A stretch of DNA of 64,000 bases from Micromonospora pisi (GCF_003633685.1 NZ_RBKT01000001.1:7254001-7318000), one strand, 5' to 3'. Shown: positions 21,701 to 34,297, numbered from the stretch's first letter. The notes: generated from the sequence alone by a model not told the origin. Numbers and translations are program-made.

Positions 21701-23434
21701 CAGTTGCTCGGCGGCCTCGCCGAACTCGCCGCCGGCGAGGTCGAACCCACGTCGGCGGTCGGTGACCCGCGGGTGGTGTTCGTGTTTCCGGGGCAGGGGA
21801 CGCAGTGGGTGGGTATGGCGGTGGAGTTGTTGGATTCGTCGGTGGTGTTTGCGGATTCGTTGCGGGCTTGTGCGGAGGTGATGGGTTCTTTTGTGGATTG
21901 GGATGTGTTGGAGGTGTTGCGGGGTGTGGCGGGTGCGCCGTCGTTGGAGCGGGTGGATGTGGTGCAGCCGGTGTCGTTTGCGGTGATGGTGTCGTTGGCG
22001 GCGTTGTGGCGGTCGTGTGGGGTGGAGCCGGCGGCGGTGGTGGGGCATTCGCAGGGTGAGATCGCGGCGGCTTGTGTGGCGGGGGTTTTGTCTTTGGTGG
22101 ATGCGTGTCGGGTGGTGGTGTTGCGGAGTCGGGCTTTGCGGGTGTTGGCGGGGCGGGGTGGGATGGTGTCGTTGGGGTTGTCGGTGGGTGAGGCGGAGGG
22201 GTTTGTTTCGGGGTGGGTGGGGCGGTTGTCGGTGGCGGCGGTGAATGGTCCGTTGTCGGTGGTGGTGAGTGGTGATGTGGGGGCGTGTGAGGAGTTGTTG
22301 GTTCGGGCGGGTGAGGTGGGTGTGCGGGCTCGGCGGGTGGCGGTGGATTATGCGTCGCATTCGGTGGCGGTTGAGGAGATCCGGTCGCGGGTGGTGGGGG
22401 ATTTGGCGGTGGTGGTGCCGGGTCGGGCGGAGGTGCCGTTTTATTCGACGGTTTCTGGTGGGTGGTTGGATGGTGGGGAGTTGGTGGGGGAGTACTGGTA
22501 TCGGAATCTGCGTGAGCGGGTGGGTTTTGAGCAGGCGACTCGGGCTTTGCTTGCTGAGGGGCACAACGTCTTCATTGAGGCGTCCGCACATCCGGTGCTG
22601 ACGACGAGCATCCAAGACATGATCGAGGACACCGGTTCCACCGCCCACACCGTCGGCAGCATTCGCCGCGACGACGGTGGCCTGGACCGGTTCCACGCCT
22701 CCGTCGGCGCGAGCTGGGCGGCCGGCGCACCCGTCGACTGGGCCGCGTTGTTTCGCGACGCCCGCCGGGTGGACCTGCCGACCTATCCATTCCAACGGCG
22801 GCGCTTCTGGCTCGACTCCACACCGTCGTACGGGGAACTCGCCCCAGCAGACGCCCGGTTCTGGGCCGCGGTGGAACGTCAGGACCTCACCGAACTCGCG
22901 ACCACCCTCGGCGTCGCCCAGGACGACCTGCGTGCCGCTCTACCCGCGCTCGCCTCGTGGCGCAACCGCCACCGGGCGGAGGTCGAACCCGTCCTGGACG
23001 AGACACCTCCCGATGCGGACACCGCCTTGCGTACCCGCCTGGCCCGGGTTCCCGGGCAGGAGCAGCAACAGTTCCTCGTCGACCTGATCCGGGAGCGGGC
23101 CGCCGCCGTACTCGGACACGATCGCTCCGACGAGGTGGAGCCCGGACGCCGGTTCCTGGAGATCGGCTTCAACTCGCTCAGCGCGGTGGAACTACGGGAC
23201 CGGCTCGCCGCCGTAACCGGCCTGAAATTGCCGTCCACCCTGCTGTTCGACCACCCGACGATCACCGCCCTGGCGACGCATCTGCGTCAACGACTGCTCG
23301 ACCAACCCCCGGTCCATGACCCAGAACCGGCGGAGCGGGACACCGCCCACCTGGGCGAGGACGACGATTCCCGCATCGACGAAATGGACGTACGCGACCT
23401 GATGCAGATGGTGCGCGAAGGCCGGGAGAGCTGA
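7802..23434 (+). CDS. Type I PKS 1: aromatic-acid loading module plus modules 1-3 (RifA-like)
   Basis: A 5210-residue megasynthase. ATG 7802 follows an ideal AAGGAGG site. Order: adenylate-forming ligase (about 1-520), carrier protein (S588), then module 1 KS-AT-DH-KR-ACP, module 2 KS-AT-DH-KR-ACP and module 3 KS-AT-ACP. This loading ligase-carrier plus three modules, with a third module lacking reduction, is the layout of RifA of rifamycin biosynthesis, and the N-terminal sequence is of that type. All three KS domains keep Cys-His-His (C819, C2576, C4307). AT1 has a non-standard GAGH motif; AT2 and AT3 have YASH (methylmalonyl). KR2 has lost its catalytic Ser (A3894), and ACP3 has Asn before the phosphopantetheine Ser (GFNSL, S5125). 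The C-terminus ([15 protein letters not shown]) is a docking tail for PKS 2, whose gene begins 26 bp downstream. No thioesterase or terminal domain is present. Confidence 0.95.
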   Translation: MLRSELIRPVPELIRAGADRHGDKIAFLDAQRGVTYRELDLRTARLGGHLSGLGLGRGDRAMILLDNRVEVVESYLAITRASAVGVPVNPHLSATEVAHVRDDSGARLIITDSAHLNRVEPLMSGPDGLKVVLVGSVEDATRAGCSHFEELATTEPVTPTRDDLGLDEPAWMLYTSGTTGQPRGVLSAQRAGLWSVAACYAPILGLSDKDRLLWPMPLFHSLAHVLCVLGVTAVGATARILPGFAAEEVLDELRDGSWTVLAGVPTMYRELVRVAGGRVEAPALRVCLSGGAVTPPELWRTAEDAFGVPLIDNYGSTETSGAIATTWPTGTRLSGSCGLPVPGLAVRLVDARTGRDVPVGAEGEVWVSGPNVMLGYHEQPDATAEVLTDGWYHTGDLATRDELGYLTIRGRTRELIIRGAENIHPGEIENVLRAIEGVADAAVRGVPDEALGEVPVAFLIPRVPGALDADRVFAECRQRLAYFKVPERLHEVSEIPRTPSGKTIRYLLDELPATLLASRTEQSEPPRREPDSSVAATELRQRVGQMSTVDVRAFMVDLVLTEVGNLVGRPEVTARPSDLAFQELGFDSRAVVELRNRLVAATGLDLPATVAFNHPTPQALAERLTDELFGRPRPTRTAPAPQAPADEPIAIVGMACRLPGGIRSPEDLWRLVSEGGEVITAFPTDRGWPLESLYDPDPDQPGKSYVRQGGFLDGAGDFDADFFGISPREALATDPQQRLLLEASWEAFEQAGIDPELVRGDRVGVFAGVMFHDYAFRPDEVPDDVQGYLSVGSAASVASGRVAYTLGLTGPAVTVDTACSSSLVALHLAGQALRQGECSLALAGGVSVMATPDAFIASSRQRALAPDGRCKAFGAEADGTVFAEGVGMLLLERLSDARRNGHQVLALVRGSAVNQDGASNGLTAPSGAAQQAVIRQALSNAGLSSAQVDAVEAHGTGTRLGDPIEAEALLATYGQDRSADVPLWLGSVKSNIGHTQAAAGVTGVIKMVLAMRYGVLPRTLHVDRPTPHVNWSTGAVSLLAGSERWPQLGRPSRAGVSSFGVSGTNAHVILEGVPAPPDRVRPDGVGSAPGPWLLSGRGEQGLRAQARRLRDHVEAYPDLNLTDVGFSLATRRARLSHRAAVLGGDRNSILAGLAGIGSGEARPDVVEGTPVVHGDRVVFVFPGQGSQWVGMARDLLHSSPVFAESVRACGLALAEFVDWSVEDVLRGLPGAPSMSRLDVVQPALFTVMVSLAAVWRSYGVQPAAVVGHSQGEIAAAYVAGALSLGDAARVVTMRSRAWLRLAGQGAMISVLAPAAEVAERLVPWGDRLAVAVVNGPASVAVSGDVPALTELLATLDAAGVRARWVPGADGAGHSAQVEVLREELREVLSPVAPRASSIPFYSTVDGAPLETSALDGEYWYRNMRETVRFEQAVRSLATDLFGTFIEVSPHPVLTTAVQATVEELNGAPDTVATVGTLRRDDGGLDRLLASVAEAHVRGASVDWHAVYADRLARGTDLPTYAFQRRRFWLPSGGGPADAASLGLDRSDHPLFAASLELAEEGGLVLTGRLSRREQPWLGDHVVMGTVLMPGAVFVELAIRAGDHLGCDRLDELTIENPLVLDEEGAVQAQVVVGPADSEGRRAVTIHSRPEGPTNPGRWVRHASGSLSETGQPAPAPLSQWPPVGAIPVPVEDFYPRLAAVGVAYGPVFQGLRAAWRRDAEIFAEVALPSDHQDEAAEYGLHPALLDAALQPTELDPTGRDAENGRLAFSWAGTTLHTAGASALRVRLTPVSPDVISLMATDEWGSPVLSVEALTLRPASAEHLRAAGGESDGALFRQDWVAAPAGPLSPTMTPTWAVLAGAEAVVGTTSAAGYPDLAALTSALETGAAVPDLVVAAPTLPGPTGDLPTAVRANLLAVLELLRAWLAQDRLAHARLVLVTRGAVAVGPEEIPDPVGAAVWGLVRSAQSEHPDRILLVDVDESVSGAIPDLADRHEPQLAVRAGDVLAPRLTRLPRAGDGPSSVWDHRGTVLVTGGTGGLGRLVARHLVTRWNVRRLLLVSRSGPAAPGAETLVAELVALGAAAVVVAGDVADRESLAEVLASVPPEHPLVAVVHAAGVVADGVVEKLTPEQLDRVLAPKVAGAINLYELTKHLDLRAFVLFSSAAAVLGAGGQGGYAAGNAVLDALAHRWRVAGTPAHALGWGMWAESAGMAGRLAEHDLRRLERLGTAALTAEQALTLFDLAVGGAEAVVLPLRLQATALATQSQEGTLPAVLRGLVPAAVRPTVRSRTDGRRDPVVDRFAGVSGPERERLLEDLVRRNAAAVLGHTSVDSVASDRAFKDLGFDSLTAVELRNRLRTATGLRLPATLVFDYPTTDQLAAKLNVLLGGAAPADVGEAPTPPAVADDPIAIVSVACRFPGANSPDDLWRLLVEGGDAITDLPDDRGWDTASLFDDDPDAPGKSYVRSGGFLTGVADFDAEFFGISPREAVAMDPQQRLLLELAWEVVERAGIDPLSLRGSQTGVFAGTSGQDYTPRADQAPEEVEGYLATSGISSVLSGRVSYVLGLEGPAVTVDTACSSSLVALHLAAQALRQGECDLALAGGVTVMGSPAALVTFSRQRGLASDGRCKPFAEAADGFGVSEGVGVILLERLSDAVRHGRRILAVVRGSAVNQDGASNGLTAPNGPSQQRVITRALASAGVSAADVDVVEAHGTGTTLGDPIEAQALLATYGQGRPADRPLLLGSVKSNIGHTQAAAGAAGLLKTVLAMQRATVPRTLHVDSPTSRVDWSSGAVELVTSARAWPDTDRPRRAGVSSFGISGTNVHVILEQAPPAVADMPAQTGREPLIFPISAKSEQALRAQAERLRSVVEGQAEPRLADIARSLATTRSAFGQRAAVVARDRDDLLSRLSALAAGADAAGLVRGVAKPAASRVVFVFPGQGAQWIGMGRELLDSSPAFADSIRSCATALSEFVGWDLMAVLRGSPDAPSTDRVDVVQPLSFAVMVSLAALWESHGVWPSAVVGHSQGEIAAAYVAGVLSLRDACRVVALRSQALSALAGRGGMVSIALAEEMVHDLIERWHGAVAVAAVNGPTSVVVSGHADALDELVGWCAGEGVRARRIAVNYASHSAAVEEIRDEVLELIGPIEPLPARVPLISTVDGEWIDGTGMDTEYWYRNLRQTVRFGRAVDVLLAAGHEVFVEVSPHPVLGVAVQEAAELAGVVATSLGTLRRDEGTRFTTSLAEAWAAGVRVDWAGVFPAGGWVELPTYAFQRRRYWLGAGPARSDAASLGLAAAGHPMLGAAVRPAGGSGLLLTARLSRQAHPWLADHAVRGRVILPGTAFVELAIHAGDMVGCGRLEELTLVRPLPVPALGATQLQLSVGAPDESGRRALEVYGQPADTGPDEPWTAYAAGVLSPDTGHAAVDPDLTQWPPGDALELSVDGFYQRLASTGLEYGPVFRGLEAVWQRGDEIFAEVRLPAGLDGEAARFGLHPALLDTALQASRFLGTDEDEQRLAFLWSGISLHRVGASQLRIRLARLGPGEFSLTAADATGQPVATVASLVTRPLVADPDGDPPVIPRDSLFRVEWHPVPPVAHHVGDLVELPDGGVTALSSALGENGPWPATVVMKSTARPGHDLAVEVRETTRNAVTLLRDWLAEERLARSRLVFLTHGAVAARPGDDVSDLAGAALHGLVRTAQSEHPGQFFLVDVDDPAEADLAQVLAVAVGSAEPQLAVREGRVLAARLAKVASPSRETGPLFGPSDVVLVTGATGGLGRLVARHLAVEHGIRDLVLVSRSGREAEGAQELETELTALGVNVHLRACDVTDRNALAALFAQHRISAVVHAAGLLDDGVLENLTADQVDRVLLPKVDAALHLHELTRELDISAFVLFSAAATTFGNAGQAAYSAANGFLDAFAQHRRAQGMPAVSLAWGLWAEEHGMGARLAEADIRRVVEKGTAAIPIADGLALFDAACGLGEAALVPVRLNLEHLRAKARTEPVPALLRHLVPATTRAAARSASEESGLAARLARMAPDERDRVLRDLVRASVAAVLGHSSAEEVRPDRVFKDLGFDSLTAVELRNRLNAATGLRLPATLVFDHPTAASVADYLRERLTEGTADAPAAAAPVPADAGDPVAIVAMACRFPGGVSSPEELWQLLVDGSDAVTTLPTDRGWDIDRIFDPEMSRPGTTYTQFGGFLDSVADFDPGFFGISPREALAMDPQQRLLLETSWEAVERAGIDPLTLKGSQTGVFVGSVYQDYVRRVREAPSGLEPYLGNGSAASIASGRIAYALGLEGPAVTVDTACSSSLVALHLAVEAVRRGECDLALAGGVTVMSTPEAFIEFSRQRGLAADGRCKAFSEAADGAGFAEGVGVLLVERLSDAVRGGRRVLAVVRGSAVNQDGASNGLTAPNGPSQQRVIRRALLSAGLSVSDVDVVEAHGTGTRLGDPIEAQALLATYGRGRVGGPLLLGSVKSNIGHTQAAAGVAGVMKMVLALGRGVVPSTLHVDVPTPEVDWSSGGVELVRELCDWPVVGRPRRAGVSSFGISGTNAHVILEQAPETAEADSGGGADGPFLLPLAAVSGSGLRAQAATLNEFLTHRPELALGDVGWSLASTRAALGYRSFVAGTDRAQLLGGLAELAAGEVEPTSAVGDPRVVFVFPGQGTQWVGMAVELLDSSVVFADSLRACAEVMGSFVDWDVLEVLRGVAGAPSLERVDVVQPVSFAVMVSLAALWRSCGVEPAAVVGHSQGEIAAACVAGVLSLVDACRVVVLRSRALRVLAGRGGMVSLGLSVGEAEGFVSGWVGRLSVAAVNGPLSVVVSGDVGACEELLVRAGEVGVRARRVAVDYASHSVAVEEIRSRVVGDLAVVVPGRAEVPFYSTVSGGWLDGGELVGEYWYRNLRERVGFEQATRALLAEGHNVFIEASAHPVLTTSIQDMIEDTGSTAHTVGSIRRDDGGLDRFHASVGASWAAGAPVDWAALFRDARRVDLPTYPFQRRRFWLDSTPSYGELAPADARFWAAVERQDLTELATTLGVAQDDLRAALPALASWRNRHRAEVEPVLDETPPDADTALRTRLARVPGQEQQQFLVDLIRERAAAVLGHDRSDEVEPGRRFLEIGFNSLSAVELRDRLAAVTGLKLPSTLLFDHPTITALATHLRQRLLDQPPVHDPEPAERDTAHLGEDDDSRIDEMDVRDLMQMVREGRES
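9737..14950 (+). other. PKS module 1: KS-AT-DH-KR-ACP, unusual extender
   Basis: KS C819; AT nucleophile S1269 (GHSQGE); specificity motif at residues 1370-1373 is GAGH instead of YASH or HAFH, in the context [10 protein letters not shown]. This form is seen in ATs for ethylmalonyl and other larger alkylmalonyl units. DH has HxxxGxxxxP from H1580 and DAALQ from D1746. KR has Y2175 with an intact Ser and VAD in the LDD position, so B-type. ACP S2345. Confidence 0.85.
15011..20150 (+). other. PKS module 2: KS-AT(methylmalonyl)-DH-KR-ACP, KR active site altered
   Basis: KS C2576; AT S3025 with YASH at 3125-3128. DH has H3328 and D3496 with full motifs. KR keeps Tyr Y3907 and the LDD motif, but the catalytic Ser 13 residues before it is A3894 (FSAAATTF where other KRs have FSSAA). 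ACP S4075. Confidence 0.85.
20939..21406 (+). repeat. KS tract copy 1 (module 3)
   Basis: One of six 468-bp near-identical copies of the KS C-terminal half. It is almost free of C in third codon positions (GTG, TTG, GGT, CGG codons), in contrast to the GTC/CTC/GGC codons on both sides. Confidence 0.9.
21761..22580 (+). repeat. Methylmalonyl-AT repeat, copy in module 3
   Basis: About 820 bp that read as identical to 35933-36752; the first difference is at 22581. It covers the AT from its FPGQG start to just before the SAHPVL motif and is G/T-rich. Confidence 0.9.
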
Positions 23435-23459
23435 TGAACCGGGAAGGTACGAAGCGCTG

Positions 23460-26400
23460 ATGGACACATCCACCGAGGAGATCGTTGCCGCGTTGCGCGA
23501 TTCCGTGAAGGAGGTGCACCGGCTGAAACAGCAGAACCAACGGTTGACCGGTGCCGCCAACGAGCCGATCGCGATCGTGGGCATGGCCTGCGCGCTGCCC
23601 GGCGGCGTCGACAGCCCGGAGGCGCTGTGGGATCTCGTGATCCAGGAGCGCGACGCGGTCGGACCCTTTCCCGGCGACCGGGGCTGGGATATCGGCGCGC
23701 TGTACCACCCCGACCCGGATCACCCCGGCACGACGTACGCGAGGGAGGGCGGTTTCCTCGATCGCGCCGGTGACTTCGACGCCGAGCTCTTCGGAATCTC
23801 GCCGCGTGAGGCACTGGCCATGGATCCGCAGCAGCGGCTCCTGCTGGAGACGTCGTGGCAGGCACTGGAGCGGGCCCGGATCAACCCGTACTCCCTCCAC
23901 GGCACCGACACGGGCGTCTTCGCCGGACTCGGCGCGGCCGGATACGCGGCCCGACTCGACGCGGTGCCGGACGACGTCGGCGGTTATCTCGGCAACGGCA
24001 CCTCGATCAGCGTCGCGTCGGGCCGGATTTCGTACACCCTCGGGCTGGAGGGGCCCGCGGTCACGGTCGACACCGCGTGTTCGTCGTCGTTGGTGGCGGT
24101 GCACCTCGCGGTGCGGTCATTGAGGCACGGCGAGTGTTCTCTCGCGCTCGCCGGCGGCGTGAGCGTGATGTCCAATCCCGGAGCGTTCGTCGACTTCAGC
24201 AGGCAGCGGGGACTGGCCGCCGACGGCCGGTGCAAGGCGTTCTCGGCCTCGGCCGACGGTACCGGTTGGGCCGAAGGCGCGGGCGTGCTCGTACTCGAAC
24301 GGCTGTCGGAGGCGAGGCGACACGGCCGAGAGGTGCTCGCGGTGATCCGGGGCTCGGCGATCAACCAGGACGGTGCGAGCAGCGGTCTCACCGCTCCCAG
24401 CGGCCCGGCCCAGCAGCGGGTCATCCGGCAGGCACTGGCCGCAGCCGGCCTGTCGTCGGCTGACGTCGACGCGGTCGAGGGGCACGGTACCGGCACCAGG
24501 CTGGGCGACCCGATCGAAGCACAGGCGTTGCTGGCCACGTACGGGAAGGACCGCCCGGCCGACCGCCCCCTGTTGCTCGGATCGCTGAAATCCAACATCG
24601 GACACACCCAGACGGCAGCCGGGGCGGCGGGTGTGATCAAGATGGTGCTGGCGCTGCGGCACGGGCTCCTGCCCCGGACCCTGCATGTCGACACGCCGAC
24701 CCCTGAGGTCGACTGGTCGGCCGGTGCGGTGCGGCTGCTGACCGAGACGCGGGCATGGCCCGTGCTCGGCCGGCCCCGGCGTGCCGGCGTTTCGTCCTTC
24801 GGCGCGAGCGGCACCAACGCGCACATCATCCTCGAAGAGGCGGAGACGGCCGGATCCAACGCCGTGCGGCCGGTGCCGGTCGGTCCCGACGACGTGCCTC
24901 CCGAGCCGGCCGGACCGGTGCTCTGGCCGCTGTCGGCCAGGTCGGAGCAGGCCCTGCTGGGGCAGGCGAGCCGCCTCCGTGACCACCTCGCGGCGGACAG
25001 CTCGGTCAGGCCGGTCGACGTCGGCTGGTCCCTTGCCCACAGCCGGGCGAGCCTGGACCACCGAGCTGTCGTGGTGGGGGACGAGCCGGCGCAACTCCTC
25101 GCCGCCCTGGACGAACTCGCCATCCGGGGCGTGACTGGCACCGGCGGCCGGCTGGCCTTCCTCTTCACCGGACAGGGCGCTCAGCGGCCGGGGATGGGAC
25201 TTGGCCTCGTTGATCGGTACCCCGCCTTCGCCGAGGCGTTCGACCGGGTGTGTGTCGAGCTCGACCGGTGGGTGGACCAGCCGGTCAGACAGACCATCAT
25301 GGGTGACCCGGATCGGCTCGGTGGCACGGGTTCGGCCCAGCCCGCGCTGCTGGCCCTCGAGATCGCCCTGTTCCGGTTGGCCGAGTCGTGGGGCCTGCGG
25401 CCGGACTACCTCGCCGGGCACTCCGTCGGTGAACTCGCCGCCGCGCACGTGGCCGGCGTGCTGTCGCTGCCCGACGTGAGCCGGCTGGTGGCAGCCCGGG
25501 GCGCGCTGATGCAGGCACTGCCGGAGGGCGGGGCGATGGCGGCGGTGCAGGCCACCGAGGACGAGGTGGGCGAGCTGCTGGCGACCCTGCCGGGCGGCGC
25601 GGAGCAGGTCGGTGTGGCGGCCGTCAACGGACCCCGGTCCGTGGTCGTGTCCGGTGACGCGACCGGGGTGGCCGAGGTGACGGCGCATTTCACCGCCATC
25701 GGACGCAGGACCCGCAGGCTGCGGGTCTCGCACGCCTTCCACTCACCGCTCATGGATCCGATGCTCGCCGGGTACCGGGAGGTGGTCGAGCAGGTGACGT
25801 TCCATCCACCACGTCTCCCGATCGTGTCCACCCTGACCGGTCGGCTCGCCGGCGACGAGCTGTGCACACCGGAGTACTGGGTCCGGCACGCGCGGGAGCC
25901 GGTTCGCTTCGCCGAGGCGGTGGACGTGCTCCTACGTTCCCGGGTACGAACGTTTGTCGAGCTGGGCCCGGACGCCGTACTCGCGCCGATGGTCGCCGAG
26001 TGCCTTGGCGGGGTCGACGACGTCCACGTCGTTCCGACGCTCCGGGCCGGCCGAGCCGACGAGCACCAGGTGCTCACCGCGCTGGGAGAGCTCTACGTAC
26101 GGGGCCGTGACCTGGACTGGAGCGCTCTGTACGCGACGCGGGGCGCGCGACTGGTCGACCTGCCCACATACGCGTTCCAACGAGATCGCTACTGGTTGAG
26201 CAACCCCGCTGGGGCGGTCAACGAGATCGACTCGGTCGGCCTGAATGTGGTGGGCCACCCCTTGCTGGGAGCGGCGCTGGAACTCGTCGACGGTGACGGC
26301 GTGCTGTTCACGTCCCGGCTCTCGGCCCGGTCGCAGCCATGGATCACCGAGCACGTGGTGCTGGGGGCGGTACTCGTACCCGGCAGCGGCCTGGTGGAGC

Positions 26401-29400
26401 TCGCGCTGCGCGCCGGTGACGAGGCGGGATGTCCGCACCTTGAGGAACTCACGCTCGGTAACCCCCTGGTCCTGCCCGAGGAGGGTGCGATCGACCTGCG
26501 GGTCTGGATCGGCCCTGGCGACGAGAACGGGCGGCGTCCGCTGACGGTGCACAGCCGGCAGGCGGGCGCGGCTCCCGATACGACGTGGACCGCGAACGCC
26601 ACCGGCACCCTTTCCGCCGAGCAGCCGTTGCCGCCCCGACTTCCCGCTCCGCCCAACTGGCCCCCGGCGGGCGCGACGCCGATCGCGATCGACAACCTCT
26701 ACGACCGATTCGCCGAACTCGGCTTCTCCTACGGTCCGTTGTTCACCGGAGTGCGCGCGGCGTGGCGGCACGGTGACGAGGTGTACGCGGACGTCGCCCT
26801 GTCGATCGACACCGACGCCGACGCCGACCGGTTCAATCTGCATCCGGCACTTCTCGACGCGGCCCTGCCTCAGGCACTGGCGCTCGGCACCTGGGTCGAC
26901 GACGGCGACGAACAGGGCCGACTGCCGTTCTCCTGGACTGACGTGCACCTCTACCGGACCGGGGCCACCGCCCTGCGGGTACGGCTGGCCCGGACGGACG
27001 CCGGCGGCATCTCGCTGGCCGCGGTCGATCCCGACGGTGAGCCGGTCGTATCGGTCGGTTCGCTCGTGCTGCGCCCCGTGTCGGCCGCGCAACTCGGCAG
27101 CACTGCCGGACGCGACGAGTCGCTGCTGTACCAGGACTGGGTACGGATGACAGATCATCCGACCCCCGCCGGACCCACCGTCGTGCTGGGCACGAACCCG
27201 TACGACCTTCCCGTCACGGCCGCTGTCGTGGATCTGGCCGCTCTCGCCGACCAGGCGACCGGTGATCCGGGCGGGCTGACCGCACTGCTCTGCGTTGGCG
27301 CGGCAGCCGGTTCGGACGTCTCAGCGGCGGCGCGGCAGACGACGATGGAGGTCCTCCGTACGCTGCGGGACTTCCTGGCCGACGAGCGGCTCGCGCCGGT
27401 GCGGCTCGCCATCGTGACCCGGGGCGCGGTGATGGTCGGCGACGGCCCGCTCGACCTGGCGCTGGCACCGGTGTGGGGCCTGCTGCGGTCGGCCCAGGCG
27501 GAACATCCGGAAAGGTTCGTGCTGGTCGACCTGGATCCCGTCGACGGACTGTCGAAGCCGGCGTTCCTCGCGGCGCTCGCCGGGCACGAGAACGAGATGG
27601 TGATTCGCGGCGAGCACCTGTACGTGCCCCGCCTCGCCCGGATCTCCGCCGGCCCGACCCTGGTTCCGCCACCGACGCCGCATTGGCGCCTCGACGTGAC
27701 GACCAGGGGAACGATCGAAAACCTGGCCCTGCTGGCTCACCCGTCGGCGGCACGGTCGCTCGAACCGGGCGAGGTGCGGATCGCCGTACGCGCGGCGGGA
27801 CTGAACTTCCGTGACGTACTGATCGCGCTCGGAATGTATCCCGGTGACGCGGAGATGGGTGGTGAGGGTGCCGGGACGGTCGTCGAGGTGGGGCCCGGGG
27901 TGACCGGGCTGGCACCGGGAGACGCCGTGCTCGGGTTGCTCTCCGCGGGATTCGGACCGCTGGCCGTGGCGGACCACCGGACGCTTGTCCGGATCCCCGA
28001 CGGGTGGTCGTACGAGCGGGCCGCCGCCGTGCCGATCGCGTTCCTGACCGCCGCGTACGGCCTGCTGGACCTGGCCGGGTTGGCCAGTGGCGCGTCCATC
28101 CTGGTGCACGCCGGTACGGGCGGGGTCGGCATGGCCGCGGTCCGCCTGGCCCGGCACCTGGGAGCGGAGGTGTACGCCACCGCGAGCCCCGCCAAGTGGG
28201 ACGTGCTGCGTGAGCTGGGCCTGGATGACGCGCACATCTCGTCGTCCCGGGACACCGAGTTCACGGCGAAGTTCCGCGCCACCTCAGCGGGGCGGGGTGT
28301 CGACGTCGTACTGAACTCCCTCGCCGGCGAGTTCGTGGACGCGTCACTGCGTGTGCTCGCCCCCGGCGGCCGGTTCATCGAGATGGGCAAGTCGGACGTG
28401 CGTCAGCCCGAGCGTGTGGCGCAGGACCATCCCGGCGTCACGTACCGGGCGTTCGATCTGATGGAGGCCGGTCCCGACCGGCTGGGCGAGCTCCTGACGG
28501 CGATGCTGGACCTGTTCGAGCGGGGCGCCGTCGAGACGCTGCCGGTGACCGGTTGGGACGTACGCCGGGCGGGGGCAGCCTTCCGGCACGTCAGCCAGGC
28601 CCGACACGTGGGCAAGGTGGTACTCACCATGCCGCGCGCGCTGGACCCGGCGCGGGCCGTACTGGTGACCGGCGCGACCGGTGGCCTCGGCCGCCTGGTG
28701 TCCCGGCATCTCGTCGTCGAGCACGGCGTGACCGACCTGCTGCTGGTCAGCCGCACCGGTCCGCGAGCGGAGCACGCGGACGACCTGGTGGCCGAACTGA
28801 CCGCGCTCGGTGCCCGGGTCACGCTGCTCGCCTGCGACGTCGCGGACCGGACGGCGCTCGCCGAGCTGCTCGACGGCCGGCGGTTGACCGCCGTCGTGCA
28901 CCTTGCCGGCGTGGTCGACGACGGGGTGGTCTCCTCGCTGACGGCGGAGCAGGTGGCCCGTGTGTTCGCCGCGAAGGTGGACGCGGCCTGGAACCTGCAC
29001 GAGCTGACCAGGGACATGGACCTCTCCGCGTTCGTGCTCTTCTCCTCCGCGGCCGGGCTCTTCGGCGGCGCCGGGCAGGGCAACTACGCGGCGGCGAACG
29101 TCTTCCTCGACGCGCTGGCCCAGTGGCGTCGGGCGCGGCAGCTTCCCGCCATCTCGCTCGCGTGGGGTCTGTGGGCGGAGCCGGGTGGTATGGCCGCGAG
29201 GTTGAGCGGCACGGATCGGTCGCGGGTCGCACAGGGCGGCGTGCTGGCGCTTGACTCGGCCGAGGGACTGGAACTGCTCGACACGGCGCTCCGCGTCGAC
29301 CAGGCGGTGGTGGCTCCACTGCGGCTCGACCTGACGACCATGGCTCGGCGGGCGGAGGTTCCCGCGTTGCTGTCGGGTCTGGTCCGCACCCGTACCGGTC

Positions 29401-32400
29401 GCGGCGTCCGGGCCAAGGGCGGACGCGGCGCCGAGGCGCCGCTCGCCGCCCGCTTGGCGGCCGTGCCGAGCGACGAGCGGGAGCGTTTCCTGCTTGATCT
29501 GGTACGTGATCAAGCGGCCGCCGTGCTCGGGCACGCCTCGACCGATGCGGTGTCCGCCAGGCGTGCTTTCAAGGACCTCGGATTCGACTCGTTGACAGCC
29601 ATCGAGTTACGCAACCGGATCAACTCCGTCACCGGCCTGCGCCTACCGGCGACCCTCATCTTCGATCATCCGACGCCCGCTGCGCTGGCCGAGCACGTGT
29701 ACGCCGGACTCGCCGGCACCGCGACCGCGCCGGTCGCCGTGATGCCGGGCCCGATCGTGAACGGCGACGACCCGATCGCGATCGTCGCGATGGGGTGCCG
29801 GTTCCCGGGCGGGGTGCGGACCCCCGAGGATCTGTGGGCGCTGCTGGCCACGGGCACGGACGCGGTGGTGGACTTCCCCACGGACCGGGGCTGGAACCTG
29901 GACGCCCTGTACGACCCGGACCCCGAGACGCCGGGTACGACGTACGTGCGCTCCGGTGGTTTCATTCGCGATGTCGCCGATTTCGATCCGGGCCCGTTCG
30001 GGATTGGTCCTCGTGAGGCGCTCGCCATGGATCCCCAGCAGCGGCTGTTGCTCGAAGCGTCGTGGGAGGTGCTCGAGCGGGCCGGCATCGACCCGCACTC
30101 CCTGCGAGGTAGCCGCACCGGCGTGTTCGTCGGAACCAGTGGCCAGGATTACGCCGGGTTGTTCGGCGCGACCGGACAGGACGCCGATGGGCACCTTGTC
30201 ACCGGTAACGCCGCCAGTGTGCTGTCAGGTCGGGTCGCATACACCTTCGGCTTGGAGGGGCCTGCGATCACCGTCGACACGGCGTGCTCGTCCTCGCTGG
30301 TGGCGCTGCATCTCGGGGCGCAGGCGCTCCGTCAGGACGAATGTTCCCTCGCGCTCGTCGGCGGGGTGACGATCATGTCGAGTCCGACGGCCTTCCTCGA
30401 CTTCAGCAGGCAGCGGGGCTTGGCCGCGGACGGCCGGTGCAAGGCGTTCTCCGCGGCGGCCGACGGCACCGGCTGGGGTGAGGGCCTGGGCCTGCTGCTG
30501 TTGGAGCGGTTGTCGGACGCGCGTCGGCAGGGCCATCCGGTACTCGCGCTCGTTCGCGGCTCAGCCGTGAACCAGGACGGGGCCTCGAACGGCCTGACCG
30601 CGCCGAACGGCCCGTCCCAGCAGCGCGTCATCCGGCAGGCGCTGTCGTCGGCCGGACTGTCACCGGCGGACGTGGACGCGGTCGAGGCGCACGGCACCGG
30701 TACGAGGTTGGGCGACCCGATCGAGGCACAGGCGCTGCTGGCCACCTACGGCCAGGACCGGCCGGCCGATCGTCCGCTCCTGTTGGGCTCGCTGAAGTCC
30801 AACCTTGGCCACACTCAGGCCGCCGCCGGTGCCGCAGGGGTGATCAAAATGGTGTTGGCGATGACCAACGGCGTGCTGCCCATGACGCTGCACGTGGACA
30901 CCCCGACGCCCGAGGTGGACTGGTCGGCCGGCGGGGTGCGGTTGTTGACCGGACGGCACGACTGGCCGGAGACCGGGCGACCGCGCCGGGCCGGGGTGTC
31001 GTCGTTCGGTATCAGCGGCACGAACGCCCATGTGATCCTCGAACAGGCCGATCCGTCGCCACCACCATCGGCGTCCGCCTGGCCCGGCCCGGCCCTGTGG
31101 CCGCTGTCCGGACACTCCGACTCGGTCGTGCGGGCGCAGGCCGAGCGGCTGGCCCGGGGCGTCGCGGCGGACCCGATGGTACGACCGGCGGACATCGGTC
31201 GGGCGCTCGCGACGACGCGGCCGGCGCTGCCGCATCGCGCTGTCGTGATCGGTGAGGGGCGGGACGAGCTGCTGGCCGGTCTCGCCTCACCGTCGGTGCG
31301 AGGAGTCGTACGTACCGGTGGGCGGCTGGCGATGGTGTTCACCGGCCAGGGCGCGCAGCGGCTGGGTATGGGAGCCGACCTCTACCGGCGCTTCCCCAGG
31401 TTCGCGGAAGCCTTCGACGCGGTGTGCGCCGAACTCGACCCGCTGCTGGACCGGCCACTGCGGGAGGTCGTCCACGGCGGCGAAACGGTCGACCAGTCCA
31501 CTGCACTGGACGAGACCGGCTACACCCAGCCCGCGCTCTTCGCGGTCGAGGTCGCCCTGTTCCGGCTCGTCGAGTCGTGGGGTGTCCGCCCGGACGTGGT
31601 GGCCGGGCATTCCGTGGGCGAGCTGGTCGCGGCGTACGCGGCCGGAATGCTCTCCCTGCCTGACGCCTGTCGGCTGGTCGCCGCGCGGGGCCGGTTGATG
31701 CAGTCACTGCCGTCGGGTGGCGCGATGGTGGCGGTACAGGCGGCCGAGCACGAGGTACTGCAGGCTGTGGCCGATCACCCGGAGCGGATGTCGATCGCCG
31801 CGGTGAACGGTCCGGCAGCGGTGGTGCTCTCGGGCGAGGACAGGATCGTCGGCGAAGCCGCCGAGAAGCTGGCCGCGCAGGGACACAAGGTCCGCCGGTT
31901 GCGGGTGTCGCACGCCTTCCACTCGCCGCTGATGGAGCCGATGCTCGCACAGTTCCGGTCGGTCGCCGAGGGGGTGGTCTTCGAACCGCCACGGATCCCC
32001 CTCGTGCTCAGCGATCCCGGGGCGGATCCGGCAACGGCCGACTACTGGGTACGACAGGTGCGGCAGCCGGTCCGGTTCGCCGATGTGGTGGCCGAATTGG
32101 AGGCCCGTGGCGTCGACACGTTCGTCGAGGTCGGGCCGGACGCGGTCCTGTCGGCGATGGTGGAGGACTGCCTGGCCGGCCGGGACGAGCAGTCGGCGAT
32201 CCCGCTGCTGCGTCGGGACCGCCCCGAGGTGGTGCAGGTGCTGACCGCAGTGGCCGAGCTGTTCGTACGTGGCCGGGAGCTGGACTGGGAGGCGTTGTAC
32301 GACGGTGCCCGGTCGACCGGCGTCCAGTTGCCGACGTACCCGTTCGAGCGACGGCGGTACTGGCCGACGGCGGTGACCGACGACGCCCGGCGGGACACGG

Positions 32401-34289
32401 TCCCTCCACGGTCGCTGCGACACCGGGTGGTCTGGAAGCCGGTGCCGACCCCGGCCACCACCCGCCTGGCGGGGACCTGGCTGGTGGCGGTACCCGCCGA
32501 GGCCGCGGGTGCCGCACAGGTCAAGGCGGTGACAAGCGCTCTCACCGCGCGGGGCGCGCACGTCGTACGGGTGGAACTCGGCGCGGTGGGCGGCGACCGG
32601 GGCGAGTACGCCGAGCGACTCCGCGCGCTGGAGGTCGAGCCGCTCGGTGTTCTGTCGCTGCTCGCCCTCGCCGGCGAGGCCGGTGCACAAGCCACCGTCG
32701 CGCTGGTCCAGGCGCTCACGGATGCGGGGATCGACGCCTCCGTCTGGTGCGCGACGACCGGGGCGAGCGGACCGGAACAGGCCCTGGTCCAAGGTCTGGG
32801 CAGGGTGATCCGTCTCGAGTACCCGGACCGTTGGGGTGGCCTGATCGAGCTGCCCGAGGTGCTCGACGAGTCCACGTCGCGCTGGTTGTGCGACGTGCTC
32901 GCCGACCCGGGGGGAGAAACGGATCTGGCGATCCGGCCGGGCGGCGTCCTCGCCCGTCGGCTGGTACGGGCACCGGTCGACACCGCACCGACCCCGATCG
33001 CCTGGCGACCGGCCGGCACGGTGTTGATCACCGGAGGTACCGGGGCGCTCGGCGCGCACCTCGCCCGTGATCTCGCCCGTGCCGGCACCGAGCACCTGGT
33101 GTTGACCAACCGTAGCGGTCGCGGGGCCGCCGGCGTCGCCGCACTGGAGGCCGAGCTGATCTCGTACGGCGCGCGGGTGACGGTGACAGCGTGCGACGTG
33201 ACTGATCGGGGCGCGGTACTGCGGCTGGTGGAAGGAATCACCAGCGAGGGTCGGTTGGCTGCGGTGGTACACGCCGCCGGTGTGCTCGACGACTGCGTCA
33301 TCGACTCCCTCACCGAACAGAGACTCGACCGGGTGTTGCGGCCAAAGGTGCTGGGAGCGCGACACCTCGACGAGGCGACCCGCGAGCTGGAGCTCGAAGC
33401 GTTCGTCCTGTTCTCCTCGCTCAGCGCCACGCTCGGTAGCGCCGGCCAGGCGAACTACGTGGCGGCGAACGCCTACCTCGACGCGCTGGCCGAGCGGCGC
33501 CGCGCCGATGGCCTGATCGCCACGTCCGTGGCATGGGGCCCGTGGGCGGGGGGCGGCATGGCAATGGCCGACAAGGTACGTGGCCAGTCCCGACAGGGCG
33601 GGGTGTCACCGATGACACCGGATCTGGCACTCGCGGCACTGCGTCAGGCAATCGGAGAGGACGACACGCACGTGGTGATCGCCGACGTCGACTGGCAGCG
33701 GCTGCTCGCCGTACACCCGGATCCTCTGCTGGACGAGCTGGTCCAGACGGCCGAATCCCACGTCGAGCCGCAGCCAACCGATGACGAGCCAGCGCGGCTT
33801 CGCGACCGGTTGGCGACCGCTCCTCAGGCCCAGCGTCACCGAATCCTTGCCGGCCTGGTCCGGGTGCACGCCGCGCAGGTCCTCGGCCACCCGAACGTAC
33901 AGACAGTCGATCTGGGCCAAGGTTTCCTGGAAATGGGCTTCGACTCACTCGGCGCGGTCAAGCTGCGCAACCGGCTGAACCGGGTGACCGGTCTCCGGCT
34001 GCCCAGCAGCACCCTGTTCGACCATCCGACCCCCTCGGCGTTGGCCGAGCATCTCGTCGCCGAGTTGGCGCCGGATTCGGCCACCACGGTGCTGGCCGAA
34101 CTCGACCGACTCGAGGCGGCCCTGGCACAGGTGGACATGACAGCCCCGGCCTATCCGGTGATCAGCGGACGGCTGGCGGCCCTGGCGTCGGCCTGGAACC
34201 GGCGGTCGCCGGGCGAACGTCACGAGGAACTCGACACCGCGTCGCTCGACGAGGTCATGAATGTCATCGAGAACGAACTCGGCTTGTGA
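23460..34289 (+). CDS. Type I PKS 2: modules 4-5
   Basis: A 3609-residue PKS from ATG 23460. It starts with a coiled-coil docking helix ([19 protein letters not shown]) and ends with a docking tail ([14 protein letters not shown]). Module 4 is fully reducing KS-AT-DH-ER-KR-ACP and module 5 is KS-AT-KR-ACP. Both ATs are malonyl-type (GHSVGE with HAFH). KS cysteines are C207 and C2276; carrier serines S2044 and S3496. The ER has the NADPH loop [11 protein letters not shown] from residue 1550. DH4 has lost the expected Gln/His four residues after D1133 (the motif reads DAALPQ), so dehydration by this module is uncertain. It is the only complete PKS gene of the five without the G/T-rich repeat tracts. 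Its stop codon sits inside a short overlap or 8-bp gap with PKS 3, depending on the start chosen there. Confidence 0.95.
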   Translation: MDTSTEEIVAALRDSVKEVHRLKQQNQRLTGAANEPIAIVGMACALPGGVDSPEALWDLVIQERDAVGPFPGDRGWDIGALYHPDPDHPGTTYAREGGFLDRAGDFDAELFGISPREALAMDPQQRLLLETSWQALERARINPYSLHGTDTGVFAGLGAAGYAARLDAVPDDVGGYLGNGTSISVASGRISYTLGLEGPAVTVDTACSSSLVAVHLAVRSLRHGECSLALAGGVSVMSNPGAFVDFSRQRGLAADGRCKAFSASADGTGWAEGAGVLVLERLSEARRHGREVLAVIRGSAINQDGASSGLTAPSGPAQQRVIRQALAAAGLSSADVDAVEGHGTGTRLGDPIEAQALLATYGKDRPADRPLLLGSLKSNIGHTQTAAGAAGVIKMVLALRHGLLPRTLHVDTPTPEVDWSAGAVRLLTETRAWPVLGRPRRAGVSSFGASGTNAHIILEEAETAGSNAVRPVPVGPDDVPPEPAGPVLWPLSARSEQALLGQASRLRDHLAADSSVRPVDVGWSLAHSRASLDHRAVVVGDEPAQLLAALDELAIRGVTGTGGRLAFLFTGQGAQRPGMGLGLVDRYPAFAEAFDRVCVELDRWVDQPVRQTIMGDPDRLGGTGSAQPALLALEIALFRLAESWGLRPDYLAGHSVGELAAAHVAGVLSLPDVSRLVAARGALMQALPEGGAMAAVQATEDEVGELLATLPGGAEQVGVAAVNGPRSVVVSGDATGVAEVTAHFTAIGRRTRRLRVSHAFHSPLMDPMLAGYREVVEQVTFHPPRLPIVSTLTGRLAGDELCTPEYWVRHAREPVRFAEAVDVLLRSRVRTFVELGPDAVLAPMVAECLGGVDDVHVVPTLRAGRADEHQVLTALGELYVRGRDLDWSALYATRGARLVDLPTYAFQRDRYWLSNPAGAVNEIDSVGLNVVGHPLLGAALELVDGDGVLFTSRLSARSQPWITEHVVLGAVLVPGSGLVELALRAGDEAGCPHLEELTLGNPLVLPEEGAIDLRVWIGPGDENGRRPLTVHSRQAGAAPDTTWTANATGTLSAEQPLPPRLPAPPNWPPAGATPIAIDNLYDRFAELGFSYGPLFTGVRAAWRHGDEVYADVALSIDTDADADRFNLHPALLDAALPQALALGTWVDDGDEQGRLPFSWTDVHLYRTGATALRVRLARTDAGGISLAAVDPDGEPVVSVGSLVLRPVSAAQLGSTAGRDESLLYQDWVRMTDHPTPAGPTVVLGTNPYDLPVTAAVVDLAALADQATGDPGGLTALLCVGAAAGSDVSAAARQTTMEVLRTLRDFLADERLAPVRLAIVTRGAVMVGDGPLDLALAPVWGLLRSAQAEHPERFVLVDLDPVDGLSKPAFLAALAGHENEMVIRGEHLYVPRLARISAGPTLVPPPTPHWRLDVTTRGTIENLALLAHPSAARSLEPGEVRIAVRAAGLNFRDVLIALGMYPGDAEMGGEGAGTVVEVGPGVTGLAPGDAVLGLLSAGFGPLAVADHRTLVRIPDGWSYERAAAVPIAFLTAAYGLLDLAGLASGASILVHAGTGGVGMAAVRLARHLGAEVYATASPAKWDVLRELGLDDAHISSSRDTEFTAKFRATSAGRGVDVVLNSLAGEFVDASLRVLAPGGRFIEMGKSDVRQPERVAQDHPGVTYRAFDLMEAGPDRLGELLTAMLDLFERGAVETLPVTGWDVRRAGAAFRHVSQARHVGKVVLTMPRALDPARAVLVTGATGGLGRLVSRHLVVEHGVTDLLLVSRTGPRAEHADDLVAELTALGARVTLLACDVADRTALAELLDGRRLTAVVHLAGVVDDGVVSSLTAEQVARVFAAKVDAAWNLHELTRDMDLSAFVLFSSAAGLFGGAGQGNYAAANVFLDALAQWRRARQLPAISLAWGLWAEPGGMAARLSGTDRSRVAQGGVLALDSAEGLELLDTALRVDQAVVAPLRLDLTTMARRAEVPALLSGLVRTRTGRGVRAKGGRGAEAPLAARLAAVPSDERERFLLDLVRDQAAAVLGHASTDAVSARRAFKDLGFDSLTAIELRNRINSVTGLRLPATLIFDHPTPAALAEHVYAGLAGTATAPVAVMPGPIVNGDDPIAIVAMGCRFPGGVRTPEDLWALLATGTDAVVDFPTDRGWNLDALYDPDPETPGTTYVRSGGFIRDVADFDPGPFGIGPREALAMDPQQRLLLEASWEVLERAGIDPHSLRGSRTGVFVGTSGQDYAGLFGATGQDADGHLVTGNAASVLSGRVAYTFGLEGPAITVDTACSSSLVALHLGAQALRQDECSLALVGGVTIMSSPTAFLDFSRQRGLAADGRCKAFSAAADGTGWGEGLGLLLLERLSDARRQGHPVLALVRGSAVNQDGASNGLTAPNGPSQQRVIRQALSSAGLSPADVDAVEAHGTGTRLGDPIEAQALLATYGQDRPADRPLLLGSLKSNLGHTQAAAGAAGVIKMVLAMTNGVLPMTLHVDTPTPEVDWSAGGVRLLTGRHDWPETGRPRRAGVSSFGISGTNAHVILEQADPSPPPSASAWPGPALWPLSGHSDSVVRAQAERLARGVAADPMVRPADIGRALATTRPALPHRAVVIGEGRDELLAGLASPSVRGVVRTGGRLAMVFTGQGAQRLGMGADLYRRFPRFAEAFDAVCAELDPLLDRPLREVVHGGETVDQSTALDETGYTQPALFAVEVALFRLVESWGVRPDVVAGHSVGELVAAYAAGMLSLPDACRLVAARGRLMQSLPSGGAMVAVQAAEHEVLQAVADHPERMSIAAVNGPAAVVLSGEDRIVGEAAEKLAAQGHKVRRLRVSHAFHSPLMEPMLAQFRSVAEGVVFEPPRIPLVLSDPGADPATADYWVRQVRQPVRFADVVAELEARGVDTFVEVGPDAVLSAMVEDCLAGRDEQSAIPLLRRDRPEVVQVLTAVAELFVRGRELDWEALYDGARSTGVQLPTYPFERRRYWPTAVTDDARRDTVPPRSLRHRVVWKPVPTPATTRLAGTWLVAVPAEAAGAAQVKAVTSALTARGAHVVRVELGAVGGDRGEYAERLRALEVEPLGVLSLLALAGEAGAQATVALVQALTDAGIDASVWCATTGASGPEQALVQGLGRVIRLEYPDRWGGLIELPEVLDESTSRWLCDVLADPGGETDLAIRPGGVLARRLVRAPVDTAPTPIAWRPAGTVLITGGTGALGAHLARDLARAGTEHLVLTNRSGRGAAGVAALEAELISYGARVTVTACDVTDRGAVLRLVEGITSEGRLAAVVHAAGVLDDCVIDSLTEQRLDRVLRPKVLGARHLDEATRELELEAFVLFSSLSATLGSAGQANYVAANAYLDALAERRRADGLIATSVAWGPWAGGGMAMADKVRGQSRQGGVSPMTPDLALAALRQAIGEDDTHVVIADVDWQRLLAVHPDPLLDELVQTAESHVEPQPTDDEPARLRDRLATAPQAQRHRILAGLVRVHAAQVLGHPNVQTVDLGQGFLEMGFDSLGAVKLRNRLNRVTGLRLPSSTLFDHPTPSALAEHLVAELAPDSATTVLAELDRLEAALAQVDMTAPAYPVISGRLAALASAWNRRSPGERHEELDTASLDEVMNVIENELGL
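23562..29710 (+). other. PKS module 4: KS-AT(malonyl)-DH-ER-KR-ACP
   Basis: KS C207; AT S655 with HAFH at 758-761; DH H965 with a good HxxxGxxxxP but D1133 followed by AALPQ; ER about residues 1411-1727; KR Y1876 with VDD (B-type); ACP S2044. Confidence 0.88.
29766..34080 (+). other. PKS module 5: KS-AT(malonyl)-KR-ACP
   Basis: KS C2276; AT S2718 (GHSVGE) with HAFH at 2818-2821 and the malonyl-type [12 protein letters not shown] segment; KR Y3333 with LDD (B-type); ACP S3496. No DH, so a hydroxyl is predicted. Confidence 0.9.
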
Positions 34290-34292
34290 AGG
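34288..34292 (+). promoter_or_regulatory. Ribosome binding site deciding the PKS 3 start
   Basis: GAAGG lies five bases before ATG 34298. The alternative GTG 34286, which overlaps the PKS 2 stop, has no good site. Confidence 0.5.
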
Positions 34293-34297
34293 CGGCC

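Larger units (their letters stand above)
20204..23300 (+). other. PKS module 3: KS-AT(methylmalonyl)-ACP, no reduction
   Basis: KS C4307; AT S4750 with YASH at 4850-4853; ACP S5125. Only a linker of about 90 residues lies between AT and ACP, so the beta-ketone is kept. The KS C-terminal half and the whole AT lie in the C-depleted repeat tracts. Confidence 0.88.

Noticed and set aside
20078-22795. 905-codon antisense ORF rich in His, Arg and Pro, with similar long ones at 34220-37141, 39620-41860, 45050-47476 and 61663-63687
   Set aside because: They mirror the C-depleted coding tracts, where stop codons cannot arise easily on the opposite strand. The His/Arg/Thr/Gln-rich sequence has no domain look, and the + strand reads through as clear PKS domains.
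23434-23459. ATG overlapping the PKS 1 stop as the start of PKS 2
   Set aside because: It is out of frame with PKS 2; ATG 23460 begins the docking helix directly.
34286-34297. GTG 34286 as start of PKS 3, overlapping the PKS 2 stop
   Set aside because: Possible, but ATG 34298 has a better Shine-Dalgarno and starts cleanly with the docking helix. The difference is four residues.
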